From Sequoia sempervirens (Eukaryota > Streptophyta > Pinopsida > Cupressales > Cupressaceae): 64,000 bases of DNA. The notes under the pieces were generated by a model. It saw only the letters and a program-made list of their open reading frames with translations. It did no database searches and was not told the DNA's origin. Position numbers and translations under genes: made by a program. Below, piece after piece: positions 58,232 through 64,000 of the stretch. Numbering within the stretch: position 1 is the stretch's first letter; each line of letters starts with the position of its first letter. The stretch covers positions 490,366,711 through 490,430,710 of the forward strand of contig VDFB02270651.1 of the NCBI GenBank assembly GCA_007258455.2. The letters are read 5' to 3'.

Positions 58232-61200
58232 ATGGCCTTCATAAAGTTGGAAAGGTGCTGCCGAACAGGCCCTCAACACCGTTTGGCAACTGTGCAAGAA
58301 GCGAAGGATAAAATGGAATGGATAAAGCATAGTAATCTGTTAGAGGAATGGGACAGAGCCCGTCTTCTAGATGGCTGGATCGGAGGCGCTGGTTATGGTT
58401 TCCAAGCCCAAGTGGGTTTCAGAAGCTGTCTTGGATACATGTTAGTCGTCGAGCCACCAACTGCAGAAATAGTCGACACAGGTATGTATTTCATCGCTTG
58501 GCTCGATTAACTAGGATAAAACATAGATGACAGATTATGTTTACTGAAATTTTCGAAATTTCAAGATGTGTTAATGTTGCAATGTAAATATTAGGCTGAC
58601 GTTCGTTTATTATTCGCGAAAGATAGCAGGAATGCGGCCCTATATTCCAAGGTTCCTAAATTGAGTAAAGAAGGAAGGAGTGCTGCTTTGTTCTTGTGCT
58701 GTGAAGACTGGAATTACGAGGTCCTTCATTGGTTGATCAAGGGTGAGAAAGACGAGGGTCGCAGTTGGGGGATTGCAATAAATGAATGCAATGAAACAGA
58801 AGCAGCGAGCAAACTAGTAAGCGGAGTGGCCAGGGAGTTGCACGGTCTGCGCGCAAAGAACAGAGTGCCGAGAGAGAAATTTTCGCGCGCTTCTATGAGA
58901 GAGTTGATGAGCAGCATTCTAAAATCCCTTACAGATAACATTCAAGAGCGTGAGCGAGACAAGATTATTAATGAAAATTTAAAGATGGAGTTAAATGACC
59001 TCGCCGATCAGAGTTGGGAGCAAATGGTTTTGACGGAGTATTTGAAGAGGTTTCAAGACTTTGGATTCGAGACAAACATGGAGTCCACTTGGGAGGTCGT
59101 TGCTGATACAGTTTGGTACACTACGGTAGACGACATGGCTGTTGTGATCCTATCACACTGCTGCAGATATCATAATGAATGGATACTGGAGAGAGAGAGG
59201 ATGGAAGATCGCGCAGTTGTCGCATCCCTAACTATCTACGCCCATCAGCTCTTAGAAAGAACCTTTTTGGGCGACGAAACTCTGGGGAAGTACATAGAAC
59301 CAGCGGCCAAAGAAGCAGCCGGCGATTGTAAGCGGTTTAATGAGATTTTACGTGATCGAGGGTACGGAACTTACAGCCATGGCGGCAATTATGATGTTTT
59401 AAACATCTTTCTTGTTCAGGCGGCAAAGAAAGGCGATATAAATCTGGTAGAAAGGCTCATAGATAGTGGCGTAAAGCCCTCTGAAACAGACGATAAAAGA
59501 GGAAAAACAGCATTGCACCATGCAGCAAAACTGGACGATGAATCGAAGGGACTTAAAATTGCACAAAGGCTGCTTGAACAAGAAAGCATTGAAAACGCAG
59601 TTGACCGTAAAATGAGAACTCCTCTACACAGAGCTGCTTTTTGTGGTCACGCGAGAATGTGCACACTCCTCCTTCGGCTCAAGGCGGACGTGACTTGCAC
59701 GGATGCGAAGGGTCAGACTCCAGTACACCATGCAGTTTTGCGACCGCAAAATGAAGAGGTTCTTGATGTTCTGCTCTCGGCGAAAGGAAAGGACAGTGTT
59801 GAAGGGAGCGGTCACTTGTTGGATGCCAAGGACAAGAATGGAAAGACGCCTTTACATTTTGCTGTTGAATCTCAAGACTACAATGTGAGAATGGTCGTGT
59901 GGCTGCTGTCACAGTCCATCCAACCACAATCTTATTTTAAGAAGCCGCACCTCTCATCGTATCTGCGTGAGTCTTCGCGAATGGGCTATGAGGAGCTTGT
60001 TCTGAAACTGCTGAATGAAGGAGCCGATCCTCTTGACCCAGACGATGAAGGAAAGACAACATTTCATTACGCTGCCGAGGGTGCAAGCGGCGAGGTGGCA
60101 TTTAGAATAATTATAGGACTACTGCTTAGTGGCAATCAACAAGGCATAAACGTGGAGAGAGCAAAAGCGTGTGATAAATACGGCAGAAACGTGCTTCATG
60201 TTGCAGCTTTCCTTGGACACAAAATGCTTTGCCGTGAGCTTTTGCAGAGAATCCCAAACATAGATATCAAGGATCGTGATGGTCAGAGTGCTATTTATTA
60301 TGCAGTCGCTGGAGCTCATGACTACAACGAGGTTTTAGACGAGTTCATTTTCACAGCACAAGGTACAAATGAAGTGTTTCTCAAAGATGACAGCCAAACA
60401 ACGCCTTTGCATGTGGCTGCTGCGAGAGGTAACATAAAAATGGCGGAAAAGCTTCTTTCAAAGAGAGTGATTTCAGAACAAAAGCGCAAGGAATATGTTA
60501 GGGCACAAGACGCGCTGGGACAAACAGCACTCCATAAAGCAGCAAGTGGAGGCCACAAGAAAATTGTTAAAAAGCTTTTGGACAAGGGAGCTCATCCATT
60601 AGAAGAACGTGACTGTGACGGCAAAACAGCTCTGCATTTTGCCGCTCAAGCAGAAAATGATGAAGATGCCATGGCAATAGCTAAATTGCTTTTGAACAAG
60701 TGTGAATCCAATAAACAGAAAATCCTGCTTTTGTTTGCTTCTGCAGTTGGAATTGGTTCTGCAGAGCAAAGTTTAAGCTTCAATCCTTTGCTTAAGAAAT
60801 ATCTTGCAGAGGAAAAAAGTAAAATACTGGCAACATCGGGGTCGGAGAATTTGCTTAGAGTGGCAGCAACATTAGGTAATATAGATATGACACGGGAGCT
60901 CCTCACCAGAGGTGCAAACATTTCCGACATTAGCAGTCAAAAATGGAGAGACAAACTGCCACCAGAAGAAAAGAAAAATGTTGGAGATGGTATGCTTTCT
61001 TATATCTTTCTGTTTTGTTTCTTTTCCTCATCTAACAAATAACCTGTGCAGCTGTCAATGTTTTTCTTTCTTCTTTTCAGTTCTCAAGCAAATTGACAAT
61101 ATTCTTGAACAAGGAACCGACAAACCGACTCTTTGGGACAACCTTGGTAGGTGTACTTATCTAGTTTACTAACAGAAGATAGGGACAAATTTACAGGCGA

Positions 61201-64000
61201 AATTTCTCAAAATTTTCTGTTATAACATTGAGCAGGACGAAGTGCCTTTGCCAATGGTCTGGCTGCGTTATTTTTGAATCCTTTTGTGAAATCTCCCATT
61301 ACCGTGGGAATCTCGGGAGAATGGGGAATGGGAAAGTCGAGCCTTATGGTTCAGGTAATCATCCTTGCTAGATATTTTCATACATTTACTTAACATTATT
61401 AGATCTGGTATTAATCCCAATCGTTCTTCTTCCAGACAGAGTGCATTCTTATAAAGACAACGGCTCAGTTAGCATTCACAAACTCATTTCAAAAAGAAAA
61501 TTTTCCTGGAGCAAGCGAATCCAAATTGTCTGGAGAAGGGGAAGCCAGGCGTAGAAAAATAACGCATGCTTTAGAGAGGTTACAGACAACAGAAAGCATA
61601 GAGAGAGAATCTAGACCAGTATTGCGACGGTTAGATGCAAATAAGTGGGATGCCCGTGACCTACAGGTTGAGCCAAAGTACACCATTATTCAGAAGATCG
61701 GAATGTATATTAAACGACTATTTGCTTACGGAAAGAACTTAACATCAGAGGTAGACGCAGACCCTGCATTTGCAGATATATATATATATATATATATAAT
61801 TTTTTTTGTTTATATATTATAATTAGCTTAGGGTGTGTTCATTTTAATTCATCTTTTGTATTAAGATTTTAAATTTTAATTTTAATTTTATTTTTTGATT
61901 TTATATTTGAACTTGAAAATAATTTCATTCTGTAAAATCTTTCTTTACTTTCATTCTTGATGTTCATAACATAAAAAAAAAATTGCTCAATATAATACCT
62001 TTTGTCTATGCATGATCTATCATGATACACTTCTAATGTTTTGGTTGACAATAATTGTTATATCATTACTTTTTAATGTCTAATTTTTCTACATATTAAT
62101 TCAATATTTTATTTATACAAAAAAATTAGGATAATAATTTTTAACAATAATAATTTTTTTAATATATAATATATTTTTTAATTTATAAATATAATTACAA
62201 TAATTGTATTATTATTTATTTATCATGAAAATAAATATTAAAAATGTTAATTATTTAATCTTAAATTAAATAATATTAAATATAAAACTTTATGTAAAAT
62301 ATTAATATAAAAAGCTCTTACACAATTTACTCTAATGATAAGTATAGCAGATAATAAAAATGTGATGTCTTTAATTAAAGACTTAAATGAAATAAATTTT
62401 ATATGAGATTTGTAAAGTAAAAGTGATCATATTGTACGGATTGCTGCAGATGAGAGATCCCCCGAAAGATCCCCTATGTGATTTCTTAGGAAATTATGAA
62501 CCCAGGTGTTATCAAATTTTTAAGTCCCTGGCAGTCATGGACCGGCGTGATATGGTAAGCAGACTTCCATTAATTTGTATTACTCGATTATTTTTCCCTT
62601 TCCTGTATCCCACTCATACGCGCTAATGGACTGCCTACATTTCATATTCCATGCTTTCCTTTACATTTTGGAGGAAAAAAAATATTTTGCAGGGAAAAAT
62701 TATTTTTAAGCACAGTTAAGAAATTGACACGGTATTGATAGGATATTATCATTTTTAAAGAGTTTTAGCAATATAGATTGTCGAAACTTGATATCATTTA
62801 TAAAAGAATTATATTACAAAGAAAGTAAAAAAACAAACAAAAATTTAAACACAATCAAATTCACAAACCACAACTTTAATTAACAATAAAGTTAACCTGC
62901 TTTACCGAATATTATTCTCTTAAAAACATTCAAATTTATGAATTTCTGATCAACTCCATCTAAATTTCTATGCAATTTCTGAAGTAAGATTTAATTTGTT
63001 CTGGGTCTGGCGAGACTCAGTTTGAATATAAGGAAAATGAGGAAGAAAGTGGATCTAGAAATCAAAGACTCGGCGGCATGCCATGGGAGGAAGACTCAAT
63101 GAAGGGGACTCCACCTTCCATTTTGACCGTACGTTATAATGCGTGGCAATATAGAAATGAATCCGAGGCATGGGCGGGTCTAGCAGTCGAAATCACTAAA
63201 CAACTGGAAGCAACAATGACGGTGGCGCACAAGCTAAGAACTAGTTGCATATATAATTGGAGAACCCGTAGACACAGTATCTGCTTTGGAGTCATCCTCC
63301 CATGCTTTCTTGCAGTATTTGTGGCTTTCTGGTTCAATACAATTGTATGGTTGTTACTTGATAATGTCCAAAGTAAAGATATGAAAGGTTTTAAATACGG
63401 AAGTCTTCCAGTATCTGGAATTGTACTTGTTTGCGCTGTGGTGAAGTCAGTGGTGTCTGCTGTGAAGCCGATCAGTGCTCAAATAGTGGATTATATATGT
63501 CTCCCAGACCATAGCCAAAAGCTTGGCTATCATCAGAAGGTTATTTTTGACATCAATTTTTTGAAAGAAGAACTCGGCTATAGACCCTCCTGGTTGTGGA
63601 AGGTGTTCGCTTTTATATGGTGCTGCATTACATTGAGCTGGGATGAGAACTACGTTCCAGGAACACTGATTCCTAAAATGCCCCCTGCATTCAAGGATAA
63701 TCTTAGGATAGTAGTCTTCGTCGACGATCTCGATCGTTGCCAGGAAAACGTCATTCTGCAGGTATAATTTTATTAAACAGTTCTATTTGCAATTGTTATA
63801 GTTCTCAAATATTAATCTCCGCTTGTATAATTACTGAAGTACCTGTAAATGGCAGATATTATCAGCGGTGAATCTGGTTCTGGCTGCTTGCGAGATCAAC
63901 GTTATTTTGGGCATGGATAAAAGCATGATCGAAAGGGCCATAATAAGAAAGTTTGGGGACAAGAATAGCAAACCTAATAAGTCCAATCAGGACTTAGCAG
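58232..64000 (+). CDS. Ankyrin repeat - KAP P-loop NTPase membrane protein (Kidins220/ARMS-like), 3' end outside window
   Basis: Exons, by frame and splice signals: 58,232-58,481; 58,623-60,989; 61,081-61,146; 61,236-61,354; 61,436-61,750; 62,450-62,554; 63,021-63,761; 63,856 on. They join without a stop into at least 1,369 residues. Residues 1-340 have no domain I recognise; about 340-860 hold 13 ankyrin repeats; the KAP NTPase follows, with Walker A G-E-W-G-M-G-K-S-S (922-930), N-A-W (1114-1116), membrane segments (about 1161-1187 and 1202-1222) and Walker B F-V-D-D-L-D-R-C (1307-1314). KAP proteins hydrolyse nucleotide and are usually membrane-anchored by helices between Walker A and B; animal Kidins220 has the same order and scaffolds signalling. 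The plant role is unknown. The exon 5 donor (GAG|GTAGAC) is the least certain join. It could be confused with an NLR, but D-D-L-D-R-C and N-A-W point to KAP. Confidence 0.88.
58482..58622 (+). other. Intron 1
   Basis: Donor acag|gtatgt, acceptor cgaaag|atagc. The acceptor at 58,629 would bring an early stop; 58,622 keeps the frame into the long ankyrin exon. Confidence 0.65.
59390..60935 (+). other. Ankyrin repeat block (about 13 repeats)
   Basis: Repeats carry the T-P-L-H-x-A-A...G-H...L-L-L...G-A-(N/D) pattern: G-K-T-A-L-H-H-A-A, R-T-P-L-H-R-A-A-F-C-G-H, G-Q-T-P-V-H-H-A-V, G-K-T-P-L-H-F-A-V, G-R-N-V-L-H-V-A-A, T-T-P-L-H-V-A-A-A-R-G, G-Q-T-A-L-H-K-A-A-S-G-G-H, G-K-T-A-L-H-F-A-A. Several have 5-15 residue insertions between the helices. 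Repeats 1, 6 and 13 are divergent. The whole block lies in one 2,367-bp exon. Confidence 0.92.
61751..62449 (+). other. Intron 5 with (TA)n and AT-rich core
   Basis: 699 bp, donor gag|gtagac, acceptor gctgcag|atgaga. It contains a TA run at 61,776-61,798. The proposed donor lies before V-D-A-D-P-A-F-A-D, which is open; if that were coding, no good donor follows before the stop at 61,820. Confidence 0.55.
61776..61798. repeat. (TA)n microsatellite in intron 5
   Basis: About eleven TA units just after the proposed exon 5 donor. Confidence 0.95.
62555..63020 (+). other. Intron 6
   Basis: 466 bp, donor gatatg|gtaagc, acceptor gagactcag|tttgaa, phase 0 on both sides. AT-rich with no other feature. 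Confidence 0.65.

Larger units (their letters stand above)
61236..63995 (+). other. KAP P-loop NTPase domain (in five exons, last partial)
   Basis: Exon 4 gives Walker A. Exons 5 and 6 encode a charged insert of about 180 residues, rich in Arg/Glu (E-A-R-R-R-K, E-R-E-S-R-P). Exon 7 gives V-R-Y-N-A-W-Q-Y, two membrane segments, F-L-K-E-E-L-G-Y and Walker B. Exon 8 continues I-L-S-A-V-N-L-V-L...I-N-V-I-L-G-M-D-K-S-M-I-E-R-A-I, matching the KAP segment after Walker B. The rest lies past the window. Confidence 0.88.

Noticed and set aside
58661..61042. A separate single-exon gene of 793 codons
   Set aside because: It begins with TTG, its upstream frame stays open to a splice acceptor, and its last 14 codons are intron sequence after a good donor. 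It is exon 2 of the larger gene.
61236..63761. NLR-type NB-ARC ATPase
   Set aside because: No kinase-2/GLPL/MHD motifs of NB-ARC. The N-A-W block, membrane segments between Walker A and B, and D-D-L-D-R-C fit KAP instead.

Overview
This is a nuclear window from a seed plant with a large, AT-rich, transposon-filled genome. Decayed Ty3/Gypsy, Ty1/Copia, LINE and terminal-inverted-repeat elements nested in one another, very long LTRs, CpG-poor repeats and one intron-containing gene suggest a gymnosperm such as a conifer. That placement is inference; no marker gene fixes the species.

Layout. 1-548 is an integrase fragment of a Gypsy element (minus). 1086-1874 is a small inverted-repeat element. 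About 3.1-10.2 kb is a minus-strand LTR retroelement with two related LTR copies around a decayed protein region (inactive-looking protease, G-patch, zinc motif). 10.2-16.1 kb is a second Gypsy element, now LTR + primer binding site + gag, with a 3.94-kb solo LTR inserted in its LTR. 16.1-19.4 kb holds a third copy of the first LTR family and an open 337-codon G-patch ORF. 21.1-23.1 kb is a plant-mobile-domain pseudogene (minus). 23.26-29.58 kb is a 45-bp minisatellite split by a 5,962-bp chromovirus with both LTRs. 29.8-43.3 kb is mostly unrecognised sequence with a 72-bp minisatellite, a fourth LTR copy, a Copia LTR, one copy of a ~1.07-kb inverted-repeat element, a CpG-retaining stretch and a LINE RNase H relic. 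43,510-53,680 is one minus-strand Gypsy element with both LTRs, carrying two more copies of the ~1.07-kb element. 53,681-54,698 is a unit with inverted ends lying between two truncated elements. 54,699-57,968 is a Copia element (minus) with its 5' LTR.

The one gene that looks functional starts at 58,232 (+) and runs off the window end. Eight exons (the last partial) join in frame into at least 1,369 residues: an unrecognised N-terminal region of about 340 residues, about 13 ankyrin repeats, then a KAP-type P-loop NTPase with Walker A (GEWGMGKSS), the N-A-W motif, two membrane segments between Walker A and Walker B, and Walker B (VFVDDLDRC). This is the domain order of animal Kidins220/ARMS. 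KAP NTPases are otherwise known from bacteria, including phage-exclusion protein PifA, so a plant membrane-anchored ankyrin-KAP protein is the leading candidate for a little-described system here.

All exon joins and element boundaries were read by eye from splice signals, reading frame, terminal motifs and target-site duplications; none has been tested against transcripts or databases.
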